A DNA stretch of 64,000 bases from Vasconcelosia minhoensis LEGE 07310 (GTDB lineage: Bacteria; Cyanobacteriota; Cyanobacteriia; Phormidesmidales; Phormidesmidaceae). The notes under the pieces are model-generated. The model searched no databases. It worked only from the letters and a program-made list of their open reading frames with translations, and was not told where the DNA came from. Positions within the stretch are counted from its first letter, which is position 1. Each line of letters opens with the position of its first letter. The stretch spans positions 1 through 64,000 of the forward strand of contig NZ_JADEXG010000024.1 in assembly GCF_015207255.1 (NCBI RefSeq), in the 5' to 3' direction. Both the position numbers and the translations under genes were made by a program. This document shows, piece by piece, positions 44,824-53,138 of this stretch.

Positions 44824-45279
44824 ATGACATACACCACGCTTAACGAAATCAAACAGCCCCTAGCCGAATTCAAGAAATTCGACGCTGACACCCAGCTCGC
44901 GCTGCTCTGGTACGGCTACCTGGACATTAAAGACCAGCTCAACCCCGCTCCCCCGAACGATATTGAAGCGATTGGTAAAGCGCTGTACGACAAAGTAGAG
45001 TCGCTTTCCAAAGAGGAACAGCTCCAGGCCCAGCGCGATATCGCCAACGGTGCCGGCACCAATCTAAGCAAAGAGTATGGTGCCCTGCACAACTCGGCCC
45101 AGCTCGACTTCTGGCTGCTGCTGGCTCAAGGCATGGAGTCGGGTTCTATCATCACCGTGCCCGATGACTACGAGCTACCTGAAAACACCAGCGGCTTCGT
45201 TGAAACTGTCAAAGGGCTCGACTTTGAGCAGCGCGTCAACCTGACCCGCAATATCGTAGCCGAGATGGGCCAAAAGTAA
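44824..45279 (+). CDS. helical carotenoid protein (OCP N-terminal domain homologue)
   Basis: 151 residues from the ATG at 44824; the earlier start at 44767 would add 19 unconserved residues. The whole protein matches the all-helical N-terminal domain of orange carotenoid protein: FDADTQLALLWYGYLDIKDQ with the carotenoid-contacting Trp/Tyr cluster (Trp29, Tyr30, Tyr32) and LHNSAQLDFWLLLAQGMESG. The C-terminal sensory domain is absent, so this is a stand-alone helical carotenoid protein, which in other cyanobacteria quenches singlet oxygen or phycobilisome excitation. No carotenoid ketolase, FRP or C-terminal homologue is adjacent. Confidence 0.88.
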   Translation: MTYTTLNEIKQPLAEFKKFDADTQLALLWYGYLDIKDQLNPAPPNDIEAIGKALYDKVESLSKEEQLQAQRDIANGAGTNLSKEYGALHNSAQLDFWLLLAQGMESGSIITVPDDYELPENTSGFVETVKGLDFEQRVNLTRNIVAEMGQK

Positions 45280-45332
45280 TCTTTGGAAATCGTCTCTAAA
45301 CTTGATTCGCTAGCTCCTCAATGAGCTAAATC

Positions 45333-45368
45333 CGCAGGAATGCTAGAGCGTTCCTGCGTTCTTTTATT
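45333..45368 (+). terminator. rho-independent terminator after the carotenoid-protein gene
   Basis: Perfect 8-bp stem CGCAGGAA/TTCCTGCG with a 10-base loop, followed by TTCTTTTATTT, 53 bases after the stop codon. Confidence 0.8.
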
Positions 45369-45468
45369 TCTCGCGTTCTCCAAGGTTTGCGATCGCGAGT
45401 ATCTCCCTGTCCTCAGCTAGTTTACCCAGCCCGCTGCACCGAGCACCCTGCCTCATATAATCTCGAAC

Positions 45469-47427
45469 ATGGATACGGATCGCCCTATGACTCAACCGAC
45501 CACTGCTCCCTTTGGCACCTGGAAATCGCCGATCACCGCCGAGCTGATTGTCGCCAACACCCTGCGCCTGGGTGAGATTCGCCTGGAGGATGAGGTGATT
45601 TACTGGAATGAGCTGCGCCCTTCTGAAGGCGGTCGATCGGTTGTTGTTCGCTGTTATGCTGCCGGGGCAGCCCCAGAAATCACCGATGTGACCCCCGCCC
45701 CCTTCAACGTGCGTACCCGCGTGCATGAGTACGGCGGTGGGGCCTATCTGGTTGATCAAGGCATCGTCTATTTTTCTAACTTTCAAGACCAGCGGCTCTA
45801 CCGACAGTCACCGGGAGAAGCGCCGACGCCGCTGACGCCCGAAGCCCCGCTGCGCTACGCCGACGGTGTGATCGATCGGCAGCGCCAGCGGCTGATCTGC
45901 GTACAGGAAGACCATCGTGGTGATGAGGTAGTGAACGCGATCGCGGCCATTCCCCTCAACCAATCCGAACCCACAATCCTAGCCCAAGGCAGCGACTTCT
46001 ACGCCGCGCCCCGCCTTAGCCCCGACGGCTCCCAGCTGGCCTGGGTCAGCTGGAATCATCCCAACATGCCCTGGGACGGCACCGAGCTGTGGCTGGCCGA
46101 TATCACCGCCAATGGGCAGCTGAGCAATCTCCAGCAAATTGCCGGAGGCCCCACCGAGTCAATCTTTCAGCCCGAATGGTCGCCCGGTGGCATCCTCCAC
46201 TACATCGGCGATGCCACCGGCTGGTGGAACCTCTATCGCTGGCGGGGCGAGTCCGAACCGCTGTGCCCAATGGCCGCTGAATTTGGCCTGCCGCAGTGGG
46301 TGTTTGGCCTTTCGACATATGCTTTTGAATCCGAGCGCAGCCTGCTCTGCACCTACCGTCAAGACGGCGTCCAGCACTTTGCCCGGCTGGATACAGAAAC
46401 GCGATCGCTCACCCCAATTGAAACGCCCTACGACCAGATCGGCGGCCTTCAGGTCAGCGCAGGCGCAGCCGTTTTTATCGGTGCAGTCGCAACCCGACCC
46501 AGTGCGATTGTCCGTCTCGATCTCGCTACCGGCGAAATTCAAGAACTCCGGCGTACCAGCCAGCTCGACATCGACCCCAGCTATCTGACTGAGCCAGAAT
46601 CGATAACTTTTCCCACGACCGACGGCCTCAGCGCCCACGGCATTTACTATCCGCCCAAAAACAATGACTACCAGGCCCCCGCAGGCAAACGCCCGCCGCT
46701 GCTGGTCAAAACCCACGGCGGCCCCACCGCTGCGACCTCTAACGCCTTTAACCCCGGTATTCAGTATTGGACCAGTCGCGGCATTGCCGTGCTGGATGTC
46801 AACTATGGCGGCAGCACCGGCTACGGGCGAGAGTATCGCGAGCGGCTGAAGGGCCGCTGGGGCATTGTTGATGTGGATGACTGCGTGAACGGGGCGCTGT
46901 ATCTGATTGAGCAAGGGAAAGCAGACCGCGATCGCCTCGCCATCGACGGCGGCAGTGCTGGCGGCTACACCACGCTGGCGGCGCTAACCTTTCGCGATGT
47001 GTTCAAAGCCGGAGCGAGCTACTACGGCGTCAGCAATATGGCCAGCCTAGCGGAGGAAACCCACAAGTTCGAGTCGCGATACCTGGATAGCCTGGTCGGA
47101 CCGTACCCCGAGCGGCGAGATTTGTATGAAGCGCGATCGCCGATCAACCATGTCGATCAGCTTTCCTGCCCGGTAATCTTTCTCCAGGGCAACGAAGACA
47201 AAATCGTCCCGCCTAACCAGGCCGAACTCATGGTGGAAGCCCTCCGCGCTAAAGGCATCCCCGTCGCCTACGTCCTCTTCGAAGGTGAACAGCACGGCTT
47301 CCGCAAAGCCGAAAACATCAAACGCGCCCTGGATGCCGAGCTATTTTTCTACGCTCAGGTGTTTGGTTTCTCACCTGCCGACAAGATTGAACCGGTAGAA
47401 ATCAGGGGGTTAAGCTCGTCTAGCTGA
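45469..47427 (+). CDS. S9-family prolyl oligopeptidase-type peptidase
   Basis: 652 residues (646 if started at the ATG at 45487). The N-terminal half is a beta-propeller with repeated blades such as PRLSPDGSQLAWVSWNHPN. The C-terminal alpha/beta-hydrolase has the nucleophile in LAIDGGSAGGYTTLAALTF, Asp in LQGNEDKIVPPNQ and His in FEGEQHGFRKAENI. It is a dipeptidyl/acylaminoacyl-peptidase-like enzyme with no signal peptide, so it is cytoplasmic. Two degraded fragments of similar genes lie downstream at 48188-48282 and 49046-49236. Confidence 0.9.
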   Translation: MDTDRPMTQPTTAPFGTWKSPITAELIVANTLRLGEIRLEDEVIYWNELRPSEGGRSVVVRCYAAGAAPEITDVTPAPFNVRTRVHEYGGGAYLVDQGIVYFSNFQDQRLYRQSPGEAPTPLTPEAPLRYADGVIDRQRQRLICVQEDHRGDEVVNAIAAIPLNQSEPTILAQGSDFYAAPRLSPDGSQLAWVSWNHPNMPWDGTELWLADITANGQLSNLQQIAGGPTESIFQPEWSPGGILHYIGDATGWWNLYRWRGESEPLCPMAAEFGLPQWVFGLSTYAFESERSLLCTYRQDGVQHFARLDTETRSLTPIETPYDQIGGLQVSAGAAVFIGAVATRPSAIVRLDLATGEIQELRRTSQLDIDPSYLTEPESITFPTTDGLSAHGIYYPPKNNDYQAPAGKRPPLLVKTHGGPTAATSNAFNPGIQYWTSRGIAVLDVNYGGSTGYGREYRERLKGRWGIVDVDDCVNGALYLIEQGKADRDRLAIDGGSAGGYTTLAALTFRDVFKAGASYYGVSNMASLAEETHKFESRYLDSLVGPYPERRDLYEARSPINHVDQLSCPVIFLQGNEDKIVPPNQAELMVEALRAKGIPVAYVLFEGEQHGFRKAENIKRALDAELFFYAQVFGFSPADKIEPVEIRGLSSSS

Positions 47428-47496
47428 TACATACAATGCTGTCTGTCTCGATCAGGGTCGTAAAATAGAAATATACACAAGCTGTAGGTAAAGCCC

Positions 47497-47757
47497 ATGG
47501 AGATCGCCACCCAACTTGATAATGACCACGCTAAAAAACTAGCTTATATTCAAGCGCAAACCCATCAAGACCTTACCGAGGTTTTGAACCAGGCGATCGA
47601 CCTGTACTACAAACAATTGAACCCAACGCAAAAATCACCCCTAGATATTCTGACCGAAGCGGGTCTAGTGGGGTGCTTTGAGGGTGCCCCTGATTTGTCA
47701 AGCAACTACAAGTCAAGTGTCAATGAATATCTCGATCAGAAATATCCCCCTGAGTAG
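47497..47757 (+). CDS. antitoxin of a VapBC-like pair
   Basis: 86 residues. MEIATQLDNDHAKKLAYIQA and DLTEVLNQAIDLYYKQLNP look like a ribbon-helix-helix DNA-binding domain; the tail after about residue 55 is flexible and would bind the toxin. Two bases separate its stop from the PIN-domain gene, so they are cotranscribed and probably autoregulated. Confidence 0.7.
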   Translation: MEIATQLDNDHAKKLAYIQAQTHQDLTEVLNQAIDLYYKQLNPTQKSPLDILTEAGLVGCFEGAPDLSSNYKSSVNEYLDQKYPPE

Positions 47758-47759
47758 CC

Positions 47760-48179
47760 ATGATCATTGTCGATACGGGTGCCTTTTTGGCACTTTTCAA
47801 CCAGTGTGATACCTACCATGCAACAGCTCGACAGGCCTTTGATAGATTCTCACAGCCTCTAATCACGACCTATCCAGTCATTACGGAAACCTGCTATTTG
47901 CTGATGAAGTGGGTCAATCAAACTGCCCAGCAGAGTTTTCTCAAAGCCTTGTGTCAGAGCGTGTTTGAGATTTTTCAGTTGGAGCGTCATCACTTAGGAC
48001 GGATGTCCCAGCTGATGGAGCAATATGCTGATCTGCCGATGGATTTGGCGGATGCTTCTTTGATTGTGCTAGCAGAACATTTAGGGCACGGGCGTATTTT
48101 GACCATTGATCGTAGAGACTTTGACGTCTATCGATGGGGGAACAGCAATCCCTTTCAAAATCTTCTGCTCAACACGTAG
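47760..48179 (+). CDS. PIN-domain toxin (VapC-like RNase)
   Basis: 139 residues. The PIN fold's acidic residues are visible: Asp5 in MIIVDTGAFLALFNQCD, Glu in PVITETCYLLMKW, and the D/D pair in MDLADASLIVLAEHLG and RILTIDRRDFDVYRWG. These bind Mg/Mn for RNA cleavage. It looks intact. It lies directly after its antitoxin and before a fragment of an S9 peptidase gene. Confidence 0.88.
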   Translation: MIIVDTGAFLALFNQCDTYHATARQAFDRFSQPLITTYPVITETCYLLMKWVNQTAQQSFLKALCQSVFEIFQLERHHLGRMSQLMEQYADLPMDLADASLIVLAEHLGHGRILTIDRRDFDVYRWGNSNPFQNLLLNT

Positions 48180-48187
48180 TAATCCCT

Positions 48188-48282
48188 AAACGTGCCCTAG
48201 ATGCAAGCTGTATTTTCATGCTCAGATGTTTGGATTCGAGATCGCCGATGACATTGAGCCCGTAGAAATTAATAGACTATAG
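48188..48282 (+). pseudogene. fragment of an S9 peptidase gene (C-terminal tail)
   Basis: The sequence from AAACGTGCCCTAGATGC matches the region of the upstream S9 gene encoding KRALDAEL. After a one-base deletion it continues as LYFHAQMFGFEIADDIEPVE ending INRL and TAG at 48282, parallel to the true gene's FFYAQVFGFSPADKIEPVEI. Only the last about 30 codons remain. Confidence 0.75.
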
Positions 48283-48300
48283 AAACTGTAGGTAATCGCC

Positions 48301-48522
48301 ATGAGCCATCAACTCACAATTGAACTCCCTGCTGACATCACGCTTCAGGAAGCAAAGTTTCTGCTTGCTGCTAAACTTTTCGAGACGGGTCGCCTTTCTT
48401 TAGGACAAGCGGCTGAGCTGTCTGCATATTCCAAATCCACCTTCATGGAGCTACTTGGAAAAACTGGCATACCAGTCTTTGATTATCCAGCAGAGGATCT
48501 AGAGCAGGAAATGCATCTTTGA
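48301..48522 (+). CDS. UPF0175-family antitoxin
   Basis: 73 residues, starting MSHQLTIELPADITLQEAKF. LLAAKLFETGRLSLGQAAEL and AYSKSTFMELLGKTGIPVFD form the UPF0175 helix-turn-helix. These small proteins are normally found directly before DUF3368 PIN-like toxins, as here: the stop overlaps the next gene by four bases. Confidence 0.8.
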   Translation: MSHQLTIELPADITLQEAKFLLAAKLFETGRLSLGQAAELSAYSKSTFMELLGKTGIPVFDYPAEDLEQEMHL

Positions 48523-48974
48523 CGGATAGCCGAATTGTGAGTAACAGCGCTGGTCTAATTGCTCTGGAACGCATTCAGCGGTTGGACCTCCTCCCTCGGG
48601 TGTATTCAACCTTATGGATTCCTCAGGCAGTTGAAGCTGAAATTGGCTTTGAAACCGACTGGCTACTGGTACAAACAGTTGAAAATCAGGCGCTCGTCGC
48701 CAACTTGAAAACTCAGGTCGGTGCAGGTGAGTCAGAAGCGATCGCCCTTGCTTTGGAAATAAAAAATATTCCTGTGCTGCTAGACGATAAAAAAGCTCGC
48801 CGGATTGCCAAGCAGCTAGGCCTTCAGGTTACAGGGACTGTGGGAATGCTGCTCAAAGCGAAGAAGCAGGGTATTGTTTCAGCTATCGAGCCCATTTTGG
48901 ATGCGCTGGAAAACGTTGATTTCCGGGTATCTTCTGAATTGCGGACGCTCGCTTTGGAATTAGCCAACGAATGA
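48519..48974 (+). CDS. DUF3368 PIN-like toxin
   Basis: 151 residues from a TTG at 48519. The start RIVSNSAGLIALERIQRLDL has Asn-Ser where PIN toxins often have Asp-Ser, so the first catalytic Asp may be changed. AGESEAIALALEIKNIPVLL and DDKKARRIAKQLGLQVTGTV are diagnostic of DUF3368, with the second acidic cluster intact. It is coupled to the UPF0175 antitoxin by a four-base overlap. Confidence 0.8.
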   Translation: MTDSRIVSNSAGLIALERIQRLDLLPRVYSTLWIPQAVEAEIGFETDWLLVQTVENQALVANLKTQVGAGESEAIALALEIKNIPVLLDDKKARRIAKQLGLQVTGTVGMLLKAKKQGIVSAIEPILDALENVDFRVSSELRTLALELANE

Positions 48975-49045
48975 TAAGGGCGATAGCCTTGCGTATGACA
49001 CTTAGGATAGTAAGTTCAAAACTGATATCGTGACTACGCTGTATC

Positions 49046-49236
49046 GGAGGCTACACCACTTTAGCCGCGCTGACCTTTTGCGATTTGCTCAAGGCCGGGG
49101 CCAGATACTACGGCGTCAGCAATATAGTCAGCCTGGCCGAAGAACTTCACAGGTTCGAAGCGCCATATCTGGATAGCCTAGTAGGAGCGTACCCGGAGAA
49201 AAAGGAGCTGCATGAAGCGCGATCGCCAATCAACCA
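49046..49236 (+). pseudogene. fragment of an S9 peptidase gene (catalytic-domain part)
   Basis: The frame GGYTTLAALTFCDLLKAGAR, YYGVSNIVSLAEELHRFEAP and YLDSLVGAYPEKKELHEARS is parallel to residues from the nucleophile loop onward in the peptidase at 45469-47427, but the Ser of GxSxGG is lost upstream and similarity stops after SPINH. A TTG-started frame (49085-49306) covers it but is not a real gene. Confidence 0.78.
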
Positions 49237-49247
49237 CTCTGAATGGA

Positions 49248-49275
49248 CTCCGTTTCATCACGGAGAAAATTTTTT
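49248..49275 (+). terminator. rho-independent terminator upstream of the CRISPR locus
   Basis: 6-bp stem CTCCGT/ACGGAG with a six-base loop, followed by AAAATTTTTT. It insulates the cas regulator gene from the toxin-antitoxin block. Confidence 0.65.
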
Positions 49276-49296
49276 GCTGCCTCTGAATATCGTTTC

Positions 49297-49321
49297 AACC
49301 CGGTAAAGTTTTTTCCGGGTT
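49297..49321 (+). promoter_or_regulatory. inverted repeat upstream of the WYL regulator
   Basis: Perfect 7-bp arms AACCCGG and CCGGGTT flank an 11-base AT-rich centre, 38 bases before the regulator start. It could be an operator for autoregulation by the WYL protein or an RNA hairpin. No T-run follows it. Confidence 0.4.
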
Positions 49322-49359
49322 GGCTGGGTAGACTGTTTTCAGATTCGCAAATTTGAACC

Positions 49360-50352
49360 ATGTCACGTCACCTGGAAAGGCTACTTGCTATCGATGCGCT
49401 GCTGCGATCGCCCGAGCGACAGACTGCGCCCGCTATGGCTGCGGTGCTGGAAGTGAACGAACGCACTATCCGTAACGATATTGCGTTTCTGCGCGATCGC
49501 TACTCTGCCCCGGTTCGGTATAGCAAAACCAGAGGATTTCATTACACTGACAGCGATTGGCGACTGCCGAGTATTTCGCTTTCAAAAGGTGAGCTCTTTG
49601 CGCTCATGCTAGGCGCAAGGATGCTGGAAACTTACTCTGGCTCTGCCTATATTTCCGAACTCCGATCGGCAATCGAGCGCTTAGCAGAACGCCTGCCCGA
49701 GCAGACCTGGATCGACCTACAGCAGGTGGCAGACGAGCGCATTAGTTTTCGCTCAGGTGCTGAAACGAATTTAGACCCGGAAATTTGGCATGGCTTAGAG
49801 GTTGCTGCTCAGGCTTCTCAACAGGTTTGGATACGCTATTACACTGCCAGCCGGGATGCGTATTCAGAGCGAGCCGTTGATCCTTACCTGCTGCATATTT
49901 ATCGAGGCACGAACCCCTATCTCATCGGCTTTTGTCACAAGCGTCAGGAGGTTCGATGGTTTCGAGTAGATCGCATTCAAGAGCTACGTCAGCTCAATCA
50001 GGCATTTGTCCGCGATCCCAAGTTCAATGAAAAAGATCATATGGAAATGATCTTTCAGCATGAAGCGGGTGGCGTCCCGATGACGGTGCACATTTGGTTT
50101 GATGCGCCGACGGCTCCCTACATCCGCGAGCGCCGCTGGCATGGTTCTCAAAAATTGGCTGAGCAAGAAGATGGATCAGTCACTTTGCAAATGACGGTCC
50201 GTGGGCTAAACGACGTGAAGCGGTGGATCCTGGGATATGGTAAGGGTGCCAGGGTTTTAGGACCGCCAGCCTTACTGAATATGCTGAGAAACGAAATCCA
50301 GGACATGCAACAACAGTATTCCAACGAAATTCCAGTTAGAGAATCGAAATGA
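49360..50352 (+). CDS. WYL-domain transcriptional regulator of the cas operon
   Basis: 330 residues. The N-terminal helix-turn-helix lies in RLLAIDALLRSPERQTAPAM and VNERTIRNDIAFLRDRY. The central WYL domain is at about 140-230 (QQVWIRYYTASRDAYSERAV, YLIGFCHKRQEVRWFRVDRI), and a WCX C-terminal extension follows. WYL proteins next to CRISPR loci sense a nucleotide-type ligand or single-stranded nucleic acid and activate or repress cas genes. Its stop overlaps cas3 by four bases, so it is part of the operon. Confidence 0.88.
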   Translation: MSRHLERLLAIDALLRSPERQTAPAMAAVLEVNERTIRNDIAFLRDRYSAPVRYSKTRGFHYTDSDWRLPSISLSKGELFALMLGARMLETYSGSAYISELRSAIERLAERLPEQTWIDLQQVADERISFRSGAETNLDPEIWHGLEVAAQASQQVWIRYYTASRDAYSERAVDPYLLHIYRGTNPYLIGFCHKRQEVRWFRVDRIQELRQLNQAFVRDPKFNEKDHMEMIFQHEAGGVPMTVHIWFDAPTAPYIRERRWHGSQKLAEQEDGSVTLQMTVRGLNDVKRWILGYGKGARVLGPPALLNMLRNEIQDMQQQYSNEIPVRESK

Positions 50353-53066
50353 GTTCAGAAAGATTTTGGGCGAAGACAGGCAAAGGCGAGTTTCGAGAAG
50401 ACGGGCAGCCGGAGTACCATCCCGTCATTTGCCACCTGGCCGATACAGCGGCTGTGGCGATGGAAATTTTGAGAATCCACCTGAGTCCCCTGGCTCTGAA
50501 TCACCTGTCCCAAGGTTTAGGGCTCACGGGCGAATCCCTGATCCGCTTTTGCGGCTTCATGGCGGGTAGTCACGACCTGGGTAAAGTCAGTCCCGCCTTT
50601 CAGTTTCAGGTCAGCGAAGTGGGGAAGATTCTAGCTGGAGAAACCCTCTATGACTGCTGGTCATCTTTGCCCCGGGAACGGCAGATTGGCGATGCGCCTC
50701 ACGGTAGAATTACCGCAGCAACTCTGCCTGAGTTTTTAGTTGAAATAGGCTTGGGCGGCGACCTCTCAAAGCGCCATGCCAAAAAACTAGCTCGGCGGTT
50801 GGGCACAATCGTCGGCGGCCACCATGGCTTTTTTCCAGCTCAGCACGAGATTGACGCGCTAGATAGCGCCATTGCCGGAAATGATGAGCGTAGCCTCTGG
50901 CGACAGTATAGCCTGACCATTTTTCAACAGCTTCGAGACTTTGTTGGTCTCACTTCAGCCGACCTTCCCAGCCAATGCGACAACGCCGCCGCCATGATTT
51001 TGGCTGGGCTGACCACGGTATCGGACTGGATTGCCTCTAACCCTGACGCCGACTCCGGGTTTCCCTATGCCAATGACACGCCATTTGAGACCTACGCTGC
51101 CGAGCTTCCTAACAAAGCAAAAAATGCCCTGGCTAAGCAGGGATGGGGTCAGCCCGCGACCGGAAAACCTTTAGCTTTTACAGAATTATTTTCCTTTATC
51201 AGCGAGCCTCGCCCCTTACAGGAGGCGGCGATTCAGTTCACCGCCACCCTGACCCCACCTTGCCTGGTGATGGTAGAAGCCTCGATGGGGGAGGGCAAGA
51301 CCGAGGCGGCGCTGTATTTAGCCGACCATCTCCAACATCAGGCTGGGGCTGGAGGCTTCTATATCGGGCTACCCACCCAGGCCACCAGCAACGCCATGTT
51401 TAAGCGGATTCAGGACTTTTTACGGCAGCGATATCCGCAGAATGTGATCAATTTAACCCTCAGCCACTCAGCCGCTGCCCTGAAGGAAGACTATCAGAGT
51501 ACCGTCTGTCGGCTGGATCAGGTCTATGACCGAGAATCGGGAGTGGTCGCAAGCGAATGGCACACGGCCCGCAAACGTACGCTGCTCAGTCCCTACGGCG
51601 TTGGAACATTGGATCAGGGCCTGATGGGCGTCGTGCGATCGCGCCATCAGTTTGTTCGCCTCTTTGGTCTGGCAGGTCGCACCATCATTCTGGATGAAAT
51701 CCATGCCTATGACCTCTACACCAGCACGCTGCTGGAACGGTTCCTGGAATGGGCAGCGGTTCTGGGATCGCCTGTGATTGCCCTATCGGCTACTTTACCG
51801 GCCACGACCCGCCAAAGGCTTTTGACCGCTTACGCTAACGGCTGTGGACATTCTGCGCCGCCCTTACCGCCTGCGCCCTATCCCCGAATTACCGCCTTTG
51901 CCAGTGGGGAAGCGGTGGCTCAGTCATTTGCCGCATCCGATCATGTGCGGCGTTCCCTAGCCATTCGCTGGGCCAACGATCAGGAATGGCCTGAAACCTT
52001 GCAACAGGTATTGGCCGATGGGGGCTGTGCTGCGGTCATCTGCTCTACGGTTAACCGAGCGCAGGCCGTCTATCAGGGGCTTCAGGACTACTTTTCCGAG
52101 GAAGAGCTCGGTCTATTTCACGGACGCTTTCTATTCCAAGACCGAGAACGGATTGAGCAGGACTGTCTGAGTAAGTTTGGCAAAGGGCAGGATCAGCGAC
52201 CTCATCGATTTGTACTCGTCGCGACTCAGGTAATCGAGCAAAGTTTGGACGTAGACTTTGACCTGATGATTAGCGACCTCGCACCGATCGACCTGCTACT
52301 CCAGCGCTCTGGACGACTGCATCGCCATGTCCGAGACTGTCGTCCAGCCCAGCTACAAACGCCAACGCTTTGGATTATCGAGCCGACCTTGATGAAACAG
52401 AGTAAAGCTGACTTTGGCGATAGTGGCTATATCTATGACCGGCATGTGCTACTCAGAAGCTGGCTGGCGCTACGGCAGCGAGGCGCTATTCAGCTTCCTG
52501 AAGAAACTGATGACCTGATTGAGTCAGTCTATCACCTGGAAATGCCGATTCCAGAAGAACTCGACCCTACCCATGCCGATGATTGGCAAGCTTCCTTAGA
52601 GAAGTACAAGGTCGAAGAGGAGGAACGTAAACGGGCGATCGCAAACCAGGTAAAAGTGCCACCGCCCAGATCAGATGTTAAGCCTTCTGACTTTACTCGC
52701 CGGGGCGAAGAAGACGATGAGGGCGCGATCGCGGCCATGACCCGTCTGGGCGAACCCTCGGTGACGACTATCTTTTTGCAGCAAACCAAGGCTGGTCTGG
52801 TGTTTCCTAGCAGCCAGGACTCAGTGGACTTAAAAACCAGACCTAACTTAGCCCTGATCCGCAACCTCCTTGCCCACAGCACCCGCCTCTCTAAGCAGGG
52901 GCTAGTTCAAGCCTTACTGAGCCAGGAGAATCCTCCCAAGTGGACTTCTGCATTACTGCGAAACTGCCGATATGTAGAACTCAATGCCCAGGGAGTAGCT
53001 GTAGTCGGGGGTTGGCGGCTGACCCTGAACCCATTGCGAGGGGTGCTGATTGAAAAAGCGGAGTAG
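50349..53066 (+). CDS. cas3: Cas3 helicase-nuclease (type I-E)
   Basis: 905 residues, HD nuclease fused to SF2 helicase. The HD domain has His29 in YHPVICHLADTAAV, MAGSHDLGKVSPAF (His75-Asp76) and GGHHGFFPAQH. Helicase motifs: I VEASMGEGKTEAALYL, II ILDEIHAYD, III IALSATLP, and VI RSGRLHRH. Cas3 is recruited by target-bound Cascade, then unwinds and shreds DNA. It overlaps the regulator by four bases and precedes cse1 by 72 bases. All key motifs are present. Confidence 0.95.
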   Translation: MSSERFWAKTGKGEFREDGQPEYHPVICHLADTAAVAMEILRIHLSPLALNHLSQGLGLTGESLIRFCGFMAGSHDLGKVSPAFQFQVSEVGKILAGETLYDCWSSLPRERQIGDAPHGRITAATLPEFLVEIGLGGDLSKRHAKKLARRLGTIVGGHHGFFPAQHEIDALDSAIAGNDERSLWRQYSLTIFQQLRDFVGLTSADLPSQCDNAAAMILAGLTTVSDWIASNPDADSGFPYANDTPFETYAAELPNKAKNALAKQGWGQPATGKPLAFTELFSFISEPRPLQEAAIQFTATLTPPCLVMVEASMGEGKTEAALYLADHLQHQAGAGGFYIGLPTQATSNAMFKRIQDFLRQRYPQNVINLTLSHSAAALKEDYQSTVCRLDQVYDRESGVVASEWHTARKRTLLSPYGVGTLDQGLMGVVRSRHQFVRLFGLAGRTIILDEIHAYDLYTSTLLERFLEWAAVLGSPVIALSATLPATTRQRLLTAYANGCGHSAPPLPPAPYPRITAFASGEAVAQSFAASDHVRRSLAIRWANDQEWPETLQQVLADGGCAAVICSTVNRAQAVYQGLQDYFSEEELGLFHGRFLFQDRERIEQDCLSKFGKGQDQRPHRFVLVATQVIEQSLDVDFDLMISDLAPIDLLLQRSGRLHRHVRDCRPAQLQTPTLWIIEPTLMKQSKADFGDSGYIYDRHVLLRSWLALRQRGAIQLPEETDDLIESVYHLEMPIPEELDPTHADDWQASLEKYKVEEEERKRAIANQVKVPPPRSDVKPSDFTRRGEEDDEGAIAAMTRLGEPSVTTIFLQQTKAGLVFPSSQDSVDLKTRPNLALIRNLLAHSTRLSKQGLVQALLSQENPPKWTSALLRNCRYVELNAQGVAVVGGWRLTLNPLRGVLIEKAE

Positions 53067-53138
53067 TCCCACAAGCAAAAGCCTATCATCGCGTCTCATT
53101 CATAGATGTTTGTTCATTTACTAGATAGAAGGTGATTT

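Noticed and set aside
49085-49306. 73-codon TTG-started frame
   Set aside because: It covers a decayed S9 peptidase fragment and then unrelated sequence with a terminator; not a functional gene.
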